A DNA stretch of 64,000 nt. It comes from JAPPHA01 sp963662815 (GTDB lineage: Bacteria > Pseudomonadota > Alphaproteobacteria > Rhodobacterales > Rhodobacteraceae). The notes beneath the pieces were generated by a model. That model ran no database searches. It saw only the letters and a program-made list of their open reading frames with translations, and was not told the origin of the DNA. This document shows positions 8,286 to 16,799 of the stretch, one piece after another (within the stretch, counting starts at the first letter, position 1; each line of letters starts with the position of its first letter). The position numbers were made by a program, and so were the translations under genes. Where the stretch lies: positions 62,001 to 126,000 of the forward strand of contig CAXXWA010000041.1 of assembly GCA_963662815.2 (NCBI GenBank). Reading direction: 5' to 3'.

Positions 8286-9129
8286 AGGTCTCTTGCCATC
8301 GCCCGTTACCGAGGACCATGCTGCCGCGCTGGTTGCGCTTGTCCGCGACACCGCACGTACCGAGATCCTGCCCCGCTTCCGCGCCCTGTCCGCAAGCGAA
8401 ATCGAGGGCAAGTCGGACGCAAGCGATCTGGTCACCGTGGCTGACAGGGAAGTCGAAGACCGCATCGCCGAAAGGGTCTCGCAACTCTTCCCGAGTGCGC
8501 TGATCGTCGGGGAAGAGGCTGTTGCCATGAACCCGACGCTTCTGGACCGCATGACCGATAGCGAGATTACGGTGATCGTCGATCCAATCGACGGGACATG
8601 GAACTACGCCAAGGGCCTGCCGCTATTTGGAGTGATGATGGCCATAGTGGTCGACGGAACGACGGCCTTCGGTCTTCTCTATGATCCCATGTCCGACGGC
8701 TGGGTCATGGCGCACGCAGGGCATGGTGCCTTTCGCCATTCCGCCGCCGGAAGGATCGTGCGGATTTCATCGAGCGCGCGGAACGATCCATCGACGGGTT
8801 TCGTCCCGCTGTTCCTTTACCCGAAGGAAACACAGCGCTGGCTCGCTCCTCGGCTTGTCGCGTTCGACCGCATCATGTCGTTTCGCTGCTCATGCCACGA
8901 GTACTGGCTCTTGGCGGAGGGTGCCGTCGATTTCATGATCTCAGGGCTGTTGAAGCCGTGGGACCACGCCGCCGGCGAACTGATCAGCCGAGAGGCCGGT
9001 CTGCACGCCGCAGTGCTCGATGATGGCATGCCCTACTCCGTCTTCCGGTCGCAAGGGCAATTGCTCGTCGCACGCACAAGGCAATGTTGGGAAGCGCTTC
9101 GGGACACCTTTCTCGAAGACAGTCCCTGA
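8278..9129 (+). CDS. Inositol-monophosphatase-family phosphatase
   Basis: A 283-residue Mg-dependent phosphatase of the IMPase/FIG superfamily. The metal-binding residues are in place: GEE at 78-80, DPIDGTWNY at 102-110 and WDHAAGEL at 228-235. Family members remove phosphate from inositol, histidinol, sugar bisphosphates or nucleotidyl phosphates. The start ATG at 8278 overlaps the end of the 2H gene by 8 bp. As last gene of an importer operon with a phosphoesterase, it probably completes dephosphorylation of the imported ligand. No strong terminator follows; a 7-bp AT stem (TTCAATT/AATTGAA) around 9147-9163 is the only candidate. Confidence 0.85.
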   Translation: MRRGLLPSPVTEDHAAALVALVRDTARTEILPRFRALSASEIEGKSDASDLVTVADREVEDRIAERVSQLFPSALIVGEEAVAMNPTLLDRMTDSEITVIVDPIDGTWNYAKGLPLFGVMMAIVVDGTTAFGLLYDPMSDGWVMAHAGHGAFRHSAAGRIVRISSSARNDPSTGFVPLFLYPKETQRWLAPRLVAFDRIMSFRCSCHEYWLLAEGAVDFMISGLLKPWDHAAGELISREAGLHAAVLDDGMPYSVFRSQGQLLVARTRQCWEALRDTFLEDSP

Positions 9130-9293
9130 AATTCACTCAAGCCATTCAATTCGAAATTGAAAGTGTTCTGTTACATCACTGGTGTCAACGGCCGATGGAC
9201 GGTCGTGCCTGATACGGAGACGGCCTCGACGGGATCGCTGACCGAGCATTCTCCGGCGCCTTGCATGGGCCAGACCTCTTTCTTTCCGCTTTC

Positions 9294-9421
9294 GTAACTG
9301 GTGTCCGCCAGAATTCCCTGCAAGTTGTGACTCCATGGCGTAAATTGCGATATTCCCGACGCAAAGATCCGGGCAGGAACGCCGTTTCCGGCCCCTTCAA
9401 GCCCAAACCGGCCCGTTTCGC
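9294..9421. repeat. ISNCY-element left-end repeat, copy 1
   Basis: This stretch matches 37265-37393 with only scattered mismatches. Both copies contain CTCCATGGCGTAAATTGCGA, then ATTCCCGACGC and GATCCGGGC, and end at GGCCCGTTTCG. At copy 2 the repeat runs into an ISNCY transposase remnant; here no transposase follows. It is a solo end left by deletion, or a small non-autonomous derivative. Confidence 0.75.
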
Positions 9422-9904
9422 GCATCCTGCGGTGCCTGGGCACGGCAATTTTCGGAGTCGGCCCCGCTTTCGGCCAAGACCGCCGTCCAATGCACAAAAC
9501 GCTCCGCCGGCCGGATGCTCCGGTCATGCTCAGGCGTCGAACGGATTCCACCCGGGCCGCAAGGCCCAGCCACCAGCCTTCGGCCACACGCCAGGGCGAG
9601 GACATGAACCTCGTCAAGGTCAGAAGCCAATCTGAACCGGGACTGAAGTCCTGCACCCATGTCTCCGATCAATTCGGTCCCTTTCCTTCGCAACTCATCC
9701 CGCCCTCGATGAACAAGGCCCCGTACATGCTGGACGGGCTGGTCATGACCAGGGCCGGTTGACGGATCCCGGAACAATGTGCCGATGCCGGCTGCTTCCC
9801 GGACTTTGTCGCCGCCGCCTCGGCGCTTCCCGGCTGCCGTTTCATTCCCCGCATTCGCGACCTGCCGTCCAAGCGGCTCTATGTCTTCGACCCGAAAGGT
9901 GTCA

Positions 9905-9936
9905 CAGGAGCAATGTTGAGCTCAACATTGCTCCTG
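9905..9936. repeat. Perfect 32-bp palindrome
   Basis: The half-site CAGGAGCAATGTTGAG at 9905-9920 is followed immediately by its exact reverse complement at 9921-9936, with no spacer. It centres on GAGCTC. There is no U-run, so it is not a normal terminator. It could be two abutted element ends, a dimeric protein site or a cruciform-forming sequence. Confidence 0.85.
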
Positions 9937-10413
9937 AACCGGGAGAAGCGCCTTCTTGTCGGCGAGGGCGGGCAGACCATGCTGGCCTGTTCGAAGCCGC
10001 AGCCGGGCCATGCGAACCGGAGTCTGCAACTCCCCGGCCGGCACTTGGCTGAACCGGAGATCTTTGACAGCGCTTCCAAGCCGTCCGAATACAGTTGGTC
10101 GCCAAATTCCTCCAAAGACAGGTCGACTGCTGCCAATGGTTGCCTGAAGTACAGGCCGCCAAACTGCGCTTCTCATTGATCAGCAGGACATCCGCGCCCG
10201 ACAGCGTCCCTGTCGAGCGCGCGGACATCGTGACCGCCGACGCAGAGATCGATCGCCCAACCCGTTCCAATGGTGCTTCCGCCAATAATGGCGACAGCGG
10301 GTCGGCGGATGCTTTTGTTCATGCCAATTCGGCTGTAAATTCGAGGCGAACTTCCGGCGCAGGCCGATTGATGTCAGGTTTCGGCCCGCCAAAATTTGGG
10401 ATCGGTGCAGGAA

Positions 10414-11187
10414 ATGGCCAGACCCGCGGGCAGCGAACTCATGGCAGGACAGGTTGCGTTCGTGACAGGCGCCGCCAGGGGCCTGGGGCGGGCGATCGTC
10501 GATCAGCTCGCGGCAGCGGGTGCGTCGGGAGTCGCGTTCGACATACTGCCGGAGGAAGACGCCGGCGAACTTCCGGGCGCGTGGGTTTTTCGGCAAGGCA
10601 GCGTTTGCCTGGAACAAGACGTCCGTTCCGCAATCTCTGACGCCGTCGAGCGCTTCGGCAAGCTGGATGCCGTTGTTGCGAACGCCGGCGTGACCGCCCC
10701 GTGGGTTTCGACTTCGGAGATCGGTCTCGAGGAGTGGCGCCGGGTATTTGAGGTCAATGTGGAGGGAACGCTCATCACGATCAAGTTTGCCGCGCGGCAG
10801 ATGATGGCGTCCGGCGGATCGATCGTCGCGCTCGGTTCTCTCAATTCGTGGCGAGGGCATCCGCAACAGGCCGCTTACGTCGCCAGCAAGCACGCGGTGC
10901 TCGGCCTGGCGCGTTCTGCGGCGCTTGACCTCGGCAGGCACGGCATAAGGGTCAACGCGTTGGCTCCGGGACCGGTTCCAACCGACGCGCTTCTGGGCCG
11001 GGTCCGGGATCGAGCCGGCGAGAGTGGTCAGGCATTCGACGAAGCGTTGCAGGAAATGGCCGGTGCGACGGCACTTGGGCGCACCGCGAGCGAGGCAGAT
11101 GTCGCGGCTGCCTGCCTGTTCCTGCTCAGCCGCCAATCGGAAGGGGTCACGGGCCAGCTTCTGCCCGTCGACGCAGGACTGGCTTGA
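10414..11187 (+). CDS. Short-chain dehydrogenase/reductase
   Basis: A 257-residue classical SDR. The NAD(P)-binding motif is TGAARGLG near the N terminus. NAG appears in VVANAGVTAP, and the catalytic Ser-Tyr-Lys is in ALGSLNSWRGHPQQAAYVASKHAV. ALAPGPVPTD and the C-terminal VTGQLLPVDAGLA are standard. ATG 10414 is used, but ATG 10441 (MAGQVAFVTG) is an equally sensible start, and neither has a strong ribosome site. It is followed 32 bp later by a second SDR gene, so both probably act on one hydroxy/keto intermediate. The substrate is unknown. Confidence 0.85.
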   Translation: MARPAGSELMAGQVAFVTGAARGLGRAIVDQLAAAGASGVAFDILPEEDAGELPGAWVFRQGSVCLEQDVRSAISDAVERFGKLDAVVANAGVTAPWVSTSEIGLEEWRRVFEVNVEGTLITIKFAARQMMASGGSIVALGSLNSWRGHPQQAAYVASKHAVLGLARSAALDLGRHGIRVNALAPGPVPTDALLGRVRDRAGESGQAFDEALQEMAGATALGRTASEADVAAACLFLLSRQSEGVTGQLLPVDAGLA

Positions 11188-11219
11188 CTTCAACCAAGCT
11201 GTAGCGAGGAAACAGTTGC

Positions 11220-11987
11220 ATGAATTCGCTCGACGGCAAGACGGTCCTCGTGACCGGGGCATCAAAGGGAATCGGCGCGGCCATCACCATGGCGCTGGGC
11301 CGCGCGGAAGCGTCGGTCATCGCGCACTATGGCCGTGATCGCGACGGCGCGCTGAAGTCGCTTGCCGGTTTCAGGACAGGCAAGGGAATCGCGATAGGCG
11401 CCGAATTCACAGACATGGCTGCCGTCGACGAGTTGTGGCGTGCAGCCTTGGCATGGCGCGGACGCATAGATGTCGTCGTCAACAACGCGGCGGTCATGCG
11501 GCTGCACGGCGGTGTCGAAGACACGGTCGAGGCCTGGGACGAGGTGTGGACCGAAGCCGTGAGCGTGAACGTCCTTGCGCCGTCCCGGCTGATGCGGCAC
11601 GCGGTCTGCCACTTCCTCGAGCGCGGCGGCGGCGTGTTGATAACGATCTCGAGCTGGGTGGCCCAACGCGGCATCACCAACCCGGAAGGCATCGCGTACG
11701 CGGCAACCAAGTCCGCCGTGATGGCGGCGACGAAGACGATTGCACGGGGATATGCCAGGAAGAACATTCTCGCCTACACGGTGGCGCCGGGCGTTGTTCG
11801 AACAAGACTGTCCGAGGAGAGTGCGGCGACCCTGGGCGGAGAAGAAGCCGTGACGTCCGGTCTCGCAATGGGCGAGTGGGTGCCGCCGGAAGAAATCGCC
11901 GATCTCGTGACCTTTCTGGCCGCCGGCAAGAGCCGTCATCTCTCGGGGGCAACCCTCGATGTCAACGGCGCCAGCTACGTGCGCTGA
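11220..11987 (+). CDS. Short-chain dehydrogenase/reductase, paralogue of the one at 27297-28073
   Basis: A 255-residue SDR with TGASKGIG at residues 12-19, NNAAV, and the catalytic set in ITISSWVAQRGITNP and AYAATKSAV. The C-terminal third (EWVPPEEIADLVTFLA, then HLSGATLDVNGASYVR) is almost the same as in the SDR encoded at 27297-28073 on the other strand, so the two are paralogues serving two operons. GAGGAAACAG precedes the ATG. The gene end overlaps the end of the convergent OYE gene by 13 bp. Confidence 0.87.
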   Translation: MNSLDGKTVLVTGASKGIGAAITMALGRAEASVIAHYGRDRDGALKSLAGFRTGKGIAIGAEFTDMAAVDELWRAALAWRGRIDVVVNNAAVMRLHGGVEDTVEAWDEVWTEAVSVNVLAPSRLMRHAVCHFLERGGGVLITISSWVAQRGITNPEGIAYAATKSAVMAATKTIARGYARKNILAYTVAPGVVRTRLSEESAATLGGEEAVTSGLAMGEWVPPEEIADLVTFLAAGKSRHLSGATLDVNGASYVR

Positions 11988-13111
11988 GTTCCGCGATCCA
12001 GAACCGCATCTCTCCGCTCCAGGTAGAAGGCGTATTGCGGCGGCAGGACCGCGTGCGGGTTCTCGACCCCCAGTTGCATCGCGGCGCGGTAGGGCCAGTT
12101 CGCGTCCGCCATCATTTCGCGCGCTATCGCGACGAGGTCGGCTTTCCCTCCGGAAATGATCGCCTCTGCCTGCCGCGGTTCGATGATGGCGCCCACCGCC
12201 ATGGTTGCGATGCCTGCTTCGCGCCGGATTGCCTCGGAATAGGGCACAAGGTAGCCGGGCGTGATCCTGGCCGTTGAAAGCGTAGCCGGGCCCGCCATGC
12301 CGCCGGCGGAACAGTCGATCATGTCAATGCCGACCATCTTCAATTCGCGCGCAAGCGCGACCGTGTCCCGGAGTTCCAGACCGCCCTTGACGCCGTCCTC
12401 GCACGACGCGCGATAGAACACGGGCACGTCGTCCGGGCAGACCGCGCGCACTGCGCGCGCCACCTCGAGCGGAAGTCTCATGCGGCCGGCGAGGGATCCT
12501 CCGTATTCGTCGCCACGCCGGTTTGAGACCGGCGACATGAACGAGTGCAGAAGGTATCCGTGCGCTCCATGAATCTCCACGACGTCGAACCCGGACTGCA
12601 ATGCGCGTCGCGCCGCGTCTTCGAACGCGACGACCAGGTCGGCAATTTCCGGCCCGGAGAGTTCTCGGGGAACAGGATATCCCTCTCGTTCAGGAATCGC
12701 GCTCGGGCCGACGGCGGTCCAGGCCGCTTCGTCGCCAACATGGCGTTCGATTGGCGCCGCGCCGTCCCATGGCCGTTCAGCGCTTCCCCGGCGTCCGGAG
12801 TGGCCGATCTGGATTCCGCACATCGCTCCGCGCGCATGGTACGTCTCGACGATCTTCCTGTATCCGGGAACGTGGCAGTCGTCCCAGATGCCAGTGCAGC
12901 CGTAGGTGATCCGCCCGTCGCGCACCACGCCGGTTGCTTCCACGAATGCAAGCCCGACGCCTGTCATCGAAAAGTGTCCGTGATGTGCGAGGTGCCAGTC
13001 GGTCACATGCCCGTCATCAGCCTGGTACTGGCACATCGGCGACAGAACGATGCGGTTCCTGAGCGTAATTCCGCGCAGCTCTAGCGCGGTAAACAGCGCC
13101 GGTTTGTCCAA
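11975..13111 (-). CDS. NADH:flavin oxidoreductase, old yellow enzyme family (YqjM-like)
   Basis: A 378-residue FMN-dependent TIM-barrel reductase that reduces activated C=C bonds, or related substrates, with NAD(P)H. The N-terminal LRNRIVLSPMCQYQADDGHVTDWHLAHHGHFS carries the Cys typical of the YqjM class. VVEIHGAHGYLLHSFMSPVSNRRGDEYGGS is the flavin/substrate block, and ARITPGYLVPYSEAIR and VAIAREMMADANWPYRAA complete the fold. The start is a TTG at 13111 preceded by GGAGGA. It is convergent with the SDR gene and lies 36 bp downstream of the DapA-like gene, transcribed in the same direction. It probably belongs to the same catabolic unit as the aldolase. Confidence 0.88.
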   Translation of the reverse strand: MDKPALFTALELRGITLRNRIVLSPMCQYQADDGHVTDWHLAHHGHFSMTGVGLAFVEATGVVRDGRITYGCTGIWDDCHVPGYRKIVETYHARGAMCGIQIGHSGRRGSAERPWDGAAPIERHVGDEAAWTAVGPSAIPEREGYPVPRELSGPEIADLVVAFEDAARRALQSGFDVVEIHGAHGYLLHSFMSPVSNRRGDEYGGSLAGRMRLPLEVARAVRAVCPDDVPVFYRASCEDGVKGGLELRDTVALARELKMVGIDMIDCSAGGMAGPATLSTARITPGYLVPYSEAIRREAGIATMAVGAIIEPRQAEAIISGGKADLVAIAREMMADANWPYRAAMQLGVENPHAVLPPQYAFYLERRDAVLDRGTQRT

Positions 13112-13147
13112 GCCGTCCTCCGTGTTCCGCAGACTTCCGGTACGAAG

Positions 13148-14125
13148 CTACCCGGCCGCCCCGGCCAGCCGGACTTCCCGGGATTCCGACATTCGCCTTT
13201 CGATCCGGTCCACGACCGCATCGAGTTCGTCCATGATCGGAACGAGCTTCCCGACTCGCGTTGTCCCTTCCTGCCCGAGTTGCTCGAATGTCGTGAGCGG
13301 CGGTCGCACGTCGCCGACCGGATAGCCCGCAGCTTCGGCGAGGGCCTTGGAATAGCATTGGTGGCCGTAAGTCGGGTGCCCCTCGTTGATGATGGCCTGA
13401 ATCTTGTTGATGAGCCGCTGGATCACCTTGGCATCTTCCCAGCGGCCGTCGACAATGTAGTCGCAGATTGCCCGCGACGCCCTTGGAATGTAGTTTCCGT
13501 ACGGGTTGACGTAGCCGACCGCCCCTTCGAGGTAGGATTCCACGATCCTCTGCCCGGCGAACACGTTCATGACTCCGTCCGTTTCTTCAACCATGTCATA
13601 GACGCGACCGGAGGCCTGGCTTGCCTCCTTGATGTAGCGGACCTGTTCGAAGGCCCGGGTCAGCCGGGCAACGAACTTGGCCGACATGTCCACGTTCGAA
13701 GTGAAGGGATTGTTGTAGAGCATGACCGGGATCGAGATCCTTTCGCAGATCGCTCTGTAGTAGTTGAACATCTCGTCCTCGGTGGGAGTGTAGTAGTAGG
13801 GCGGGATGATCATCAGCCCGTCGGCGCCAAGCCTCTCGGCCTCCACGGAATAGGCCACGGCCCTGGGCGTGTAGGCATTCATCGTTCCAACAAGCACGTC
13901 CATCCGTCCGGCGCAGTACTTGACGGTCGTCTCGACGAATTCGTGGCGTTCGTCGTCGCTCACGGTCAGGAACTCGCCTGTCGTGCCGAGAATTATTACG
14001 CCTGGCACGTCGCAAGCCATTTGCCAGTCGAGGAACTTCTTCCAGGCCGCGAAATCTATGTGCTTGCCGTCCTCGGTGAACGGTGTGATTGTCACCGTGT
14101 AGCTTCCGCGGAATTTCTTTGTCAT
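13148..14125 (-). CDS. Dihydrodipicolinate synthase / N-acetylneuraminate lyase family aldolase
   Basis: A 325-residue class I aldolase-type TIM barrel of the DapA/NAL superfamily. Recognisable blocks are TVTITPFTEDGKHIDFAAW, GVIILGTTGEF (pyruvate carboxylate site), GLMIIPPYYYTPTEDEM with the catalytic tyrosine, and VRYIKEASQASGRVYDM with the Schiff-base lysine. Residues outside the core are unlike true DapA, so a catabolic lyase or dehydratase (keto-sugar acid, hydroxyproline or similar) is more likely than lysine synthesis. ATG 14125 follows GGGAGACC. It faces the DAO-type oxidase gene across about 60 bp. Confidence 0.83.
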   Translation of the reverse strand: MTKKFRGSYTVTITPFTEDGKHIDFAAWKKFLDWQMACDVPGVIILGTTGEFLTVSDDERHEFVETTVKYCAGRMDVLVGTMNAYTPRAVAYSVEAERLGADGLMIIPPYYYTPTEDEMFNYYRAICERISIPVMLYNNPFTSNVDMSAKFVARLTRAFEQVRYIKEASQASGRVYDMVEETDGVMNVFAGQRIVESYLEGAVGYVNPYGNYIPRASRAICDYIVDGRWEDAKVIQRLINKIQAIINEGHPTYGHQCYSKALAEAAGYPVGDVRPPLTTFEQLGQEGTTRVGKLVPIMDELDAVVDRIERRMSESREVRLAGAAG

Positions 14126-14188
14126 GACTTGGTCTCCCATTTACGCAAGAGTGAGGGAAGGCGGCGAGCCGCACCGCAATTCGGGCGA

Positions 14189-15328
14189 ATGAAAACCGAT
14201 GTCCTGATCATCGGAGGCGGTCTCGCTGGCGCCGCGACCGCCTATTTTCTCGCCAGGGAAGGCGTGGAAGTTCTGATCGTCGACCGCTTCGATTTCAACA
14301 CCCAGGCTTCGGGCTCCAATTCCGGCAGTCTCCACATCCAGATTCCGCACGACATGTTTCTCGTGGAGGGCGAGGATTGGGCCCATTCGTTCGCCCCCGC
14401 CATCCCGCTCCTGATCGAGTCGGCCAGGATGTGGACCACGTTCGACCGCATGATCGATGCCGATCTCGGCGTCCGGATTACTGGCGGGCTGCTTGTCGCG
14501 TTTACGGAACCGCAAATGCGGGACGTCATGCGAAAGATCTCGATCGAGCGAAAATACGGCGTCAACGTCGAACTCGTGGATCGCTCCGAAATCCGCGCGC
14601 TTGCGCCATATGTTTCCGAAGAAGCAATCGGCGGGGCGTTTTGTCCGGATGAAGGCAGCGCCGACCCGCTTCAGGCAACGCACGGATTCGCCTCCGCCGC
14701 CATGAGCCTCGGCGCCCGCGCCATGCTGAATACGGAGATTGTGGGTCTGGAGGCCGATGCGCGGGGATTCGTTGCTCGAACCCCGTCCGGCAGGATCGCC
14801 GCCAGGAGAATTGTCAACTGCGCCGGCGTCGATGCCGGCCATGTCGCCGCAATGCTGGGCATTTCGCTTCCCGTGGAGGGACATCCCATCCAGGCAAGCG
14901 TTACCGAACCTGTGCAACCCCTCGTGTCCCATCTCGTCTATGCGGCGGAAGAAAGACTCACGCTCAAGCAGATGAAGAACGGCACGTGCATCATTGGCGG
15001 CGGATGGCCCGCGACTCGTCGAAAAGGCGACGGAAGGCTCGCCGTCAATCTGCGGTCGCTGCGCGACAACCTGCGGCTTGCGCTCCGGGTCGTGCCGACG
15101 CTCGCGAATGTCCATGTCGTCCGAACCTGGCCGGCAATCGTCAACGGCACCGCCGACTGGAAACCGATCCTCGGCGAAGTCCCGGGCCATCCGGGATTCT
15201 ATGTGAACATGTTTCCCTGGATGGGATTTACGGCCGGTCCGATTTCGGCGATGGCCGTCGCCGAGCTCGTGCTTGGCAGGCGTCCGGGCGTCAGCCTCGA
15301 GCAGTTCTCGGCAAACCGGTATGCATGA
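14189..15328 (+). CDS. FAD-dependent oxidoreductase, D-amino-acid/glycine oxidase (DAO) family
   Basis: A 379-residue flavoprotein. The N-terminal dinucleotide motif is VLIIGGGLAGAATAYFLAREG, followed by RFDFNTQASGSNSGSLH. A DAO substrate domain occupies the middle, and the C-terminal VNMFPWMGFTAGPISAMAVAELVLG is the second FAD contact. Such enzymes oxidise secondary or primary amines such as sarcosine, D-amino acids or hydroxyproline. It lies between the DapA-like gene (divergent) and a polar amino-acid importer operon (convergent), which suits oxidation of an imported amino compound. The ATG at 14189 follows GGGCGA. Confidence 0.85.
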   Translation: MKTDVLIIGGGLAGAATAYFLAREGVEVLIVDRFDFNTQASGSNSGSLHIQIPHDMFLVEGEDWAHSFAPAIPLLIESARMWTTFDRMIDADLGVRITGGLLVAFTEPQMRDVMRKISIERKYGVNVELVDRSEIRALAPYVSEEAIGGAFCPDEGSADPLQATHGFASAAMSLGARAMLNTEIVGLEADARGFVARTPSGRIAARRIVNCAGVDAGHVAAMLGISLPVEGHPIQASVTEPVQPLVSHLVYAAEERLTLKQMKNGTCIIGGGWPATRRKGDGRLAVNLRSLRDNLRLALRVVPTLANVHVVRTWPAIVNGTADWKPILGEVPGHPGFYVNMFPWMGFTAGPISAMAVAELVLGRRPGVSLEQFSANRYA

Positions 15329-15346
15329 GCGCGAGTATGCCATCCG

Positions 15347-16099
15347 CTAGTGCCGCAAGATCTTGCTGACGAACTCGCCTGTTCGCTTTTTCTTCGGCCT
15401 GTCGAATATGTCCGCAGGCCCGCCGGCTTCGACCACGAGGCCGTCATCCATGAAGATCACGCGCTTCGAGACCTCTCGAACGAACGCCATTTCATGGCTG
15501 ACGATCAACATGGTCATGCCTTCTGCGGCAAGGTCCCGAATGGTGTCGAGAACCTCGTTGACAAGTTCGGGGTCCAGTGCCGACGTCACTTCATCCAAGA
15601 GGAGGATTTCGGGGTTGAGGCAAAGGGCGCGCGCGATGGCCACCCGCTGCTGCTGGCCGCCGGATAGTTCGTCCGGATACGCGTTCAGCTTGTCCGCCAG
15701 CCCGACCTTGGCAAGGACCCTTTCGGCATTGGTCATTGCGACCTGACGCGGCACCTTCTTGATCTTGAGCGGTGCGATTGTGACGTTTCTCAACACGTCC
15801 ATGTTCTGAAACAGGTTGTATTGCTGGAACACAACGGCAATCCTGTCGCGAACACGGCGCAGGCTGGCGGTGTTCCGGTAGTTGACCGCTTCGCCGTCAA
15901 GCCGGACTTCGCCCTCGCTCGGCGGCGTGAGACCCACGACCATCCGCAGCACGGTTGACTTTCCGGAACCTGACGGCCCGATGAGGGCAACGACTTCGCC
16001 CTTTGAAAGGGTAAGGTCGACGCCCTTCAGCACGGTCGCGCGGCCATAGCTTGCGCGGGCGCCCCTGATTTCCAGGTGGTGGGATGTTTCACCGTTCAA
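15347..16099 (-). CDS. Polar amino-acid ABC importer ATPase (GlnQ/HisP type)
   Basis: A 250-residue ATPase. Walker A is GPSGSGKST, the Q-loop VFQQYNLFQNM, the signature LSGGQQQRVAIARAL, Walker B ILLLDEVTSALDPE and the switch histidine LIVSHEMAFVREV; all match the PAAT class. The start is a TTG at 16099 with GGAGAAACGAC before it, overlapping the end of the upstream permease gene. It is the last gene of the four-gene importer operon read leftwards from 18367. Confidence 0.9.
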   Translation of the reverse strand: MNGETSHHLEIRGARASYGRATVLKGVDLTLSKGEVVALIGPSGSGKSTVLRMVVGLTPPSEGEVRLDGEAVNYRNTASLRRVRDRIAVVFQQYNLFQNMDVLRNVTIAPLKIKKVPRQVAMTNAERVLAKVGLADKLNAYPDELSGGQQQRVAIARALCLNPEILLLDEVTSALDPELVNEVLDTIRDLAAEGMTMLIVSHEMAFVREVSKRVIFMDDGLVVEAGGPADIFDRPKKKRTGEFVSKILRH

Positions 16100-16766
16100 G
16101 TCGTTTCTCCAGCCATTGCCCGCATCGCGTCAGCGGGTAGGAGATTGCAAAGTACAGGAACGCGATCACGCCGAAAACAAGCATGCCCGAAAATCCCATG
16201 TTGTTGAGTTCGCGCGCGCGAAACGTCAGCTCGAAGACGCCGATCTGGCTGACCAGCGACGTGTCCTTGATGAACCCGACCATGAACGCAACGGCCGGCG
16301 GCAGGACGACCGGCCACGACTGCGGGACGATTATCGTCCCGAGGATCTGCAGGTGAGAGAAGTTCATCGCGCGGGCGGCCTCGATCTGCTGGCGCGGCAC
16401 CGACTCGAAGCCGCCGCGAATGATGTCGGCAATGTAGGCTGTCGAGTAGATGCAGATCGACACGACCGCCACCGTAAACAGCGACGTGCCGCGCGCGACG
16501 GCCTGAATGAAGAACAGCACCAGGAATAGCACGACCAGGAAGGGAATGCGTCGGAACACTTCGACGAACAGTATTGCAACCGTCCTCAGCGGCAGCGTCA
16601 GGAAACCGGGAACCTGCCTCGTAAAGGCAATGACGAATGCAAACGCGAAGCCCAGCACGCAACCGAGCAGCGTCATGGCCAGCGTTATGAACATGGCTTC
16701 GCCGAGCAGAATCATGTTCGACCAGCTGAAGAATCGCGGGATCTCGTCTGCAAGCCGTTCGAGCAT
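16089..16766 (-). CDS. Polar amino-acid ABC importer permease (HisM/GlnP type)
   Basis: A 225-residue permease. It has five or so membrane helices, from MILLGEAMFITLAMTLLGCVLG to GMLVFGVIAFLYFAISYPL. The EAA-type loop GGFESVPRQQIEAARAMNFSHLQILGTIIVPQ contacts the ATPase. ATG 16766 has AAAGGTG upstream; a GTG at 16772 is an alternative. It pairs with the next permease to make a heterodimeric channel. Confidence 0.88.
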   Translation of the reverse strand: MLERLADEIPRFFSWSNMILLGEAMFITLAMTLLGCVLGFAFAFVIAFTRQVPGFLTLPLRTVAILFVEVFRRIPFLVVLFLVLFFIQAVARGTSLFTVAVVSICIYSTAYIADIIRGGFESVPRQQIEAARAMNFSHLQILGTIIVPQSWPVVLPPAVAFMVGFIKDTSLVSQIGVFELTFRARELNNMGFSGMLVFGVIAFLYFAISYPLTRCGQWLEKRLER

Positions 16767-16799
16767 TTGCACCTTTGCAGCCCTCTTCCCGCGGTTCCG

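Larger units (their letters stand above)
9130..10413. other. Non-coding stretch with mobile-element debris
   Basis: About 1.3 kb with no reading frame that resembles a known protein; all open frames overlap each other and look random. It contains a 128-bp copy of the ISNCY-element end (9294-9421) and a perfect 32-bp palindrome (9905-9936). The rest shows nothing recognisable. Confidence 0.6.

Noticed and set aside
9171..9656. Minus-strand 161-codon open frame
   Set aside because: It covers the ISNCY end repeat and shows no family features or plausible ribosome site.
13280..14188. N-terminal 300 codons of an extended frame leading into the DAO oxidase
   Set aside because: They are antisense to the DapA-like gene; the oxidase clearly starts at 14189.
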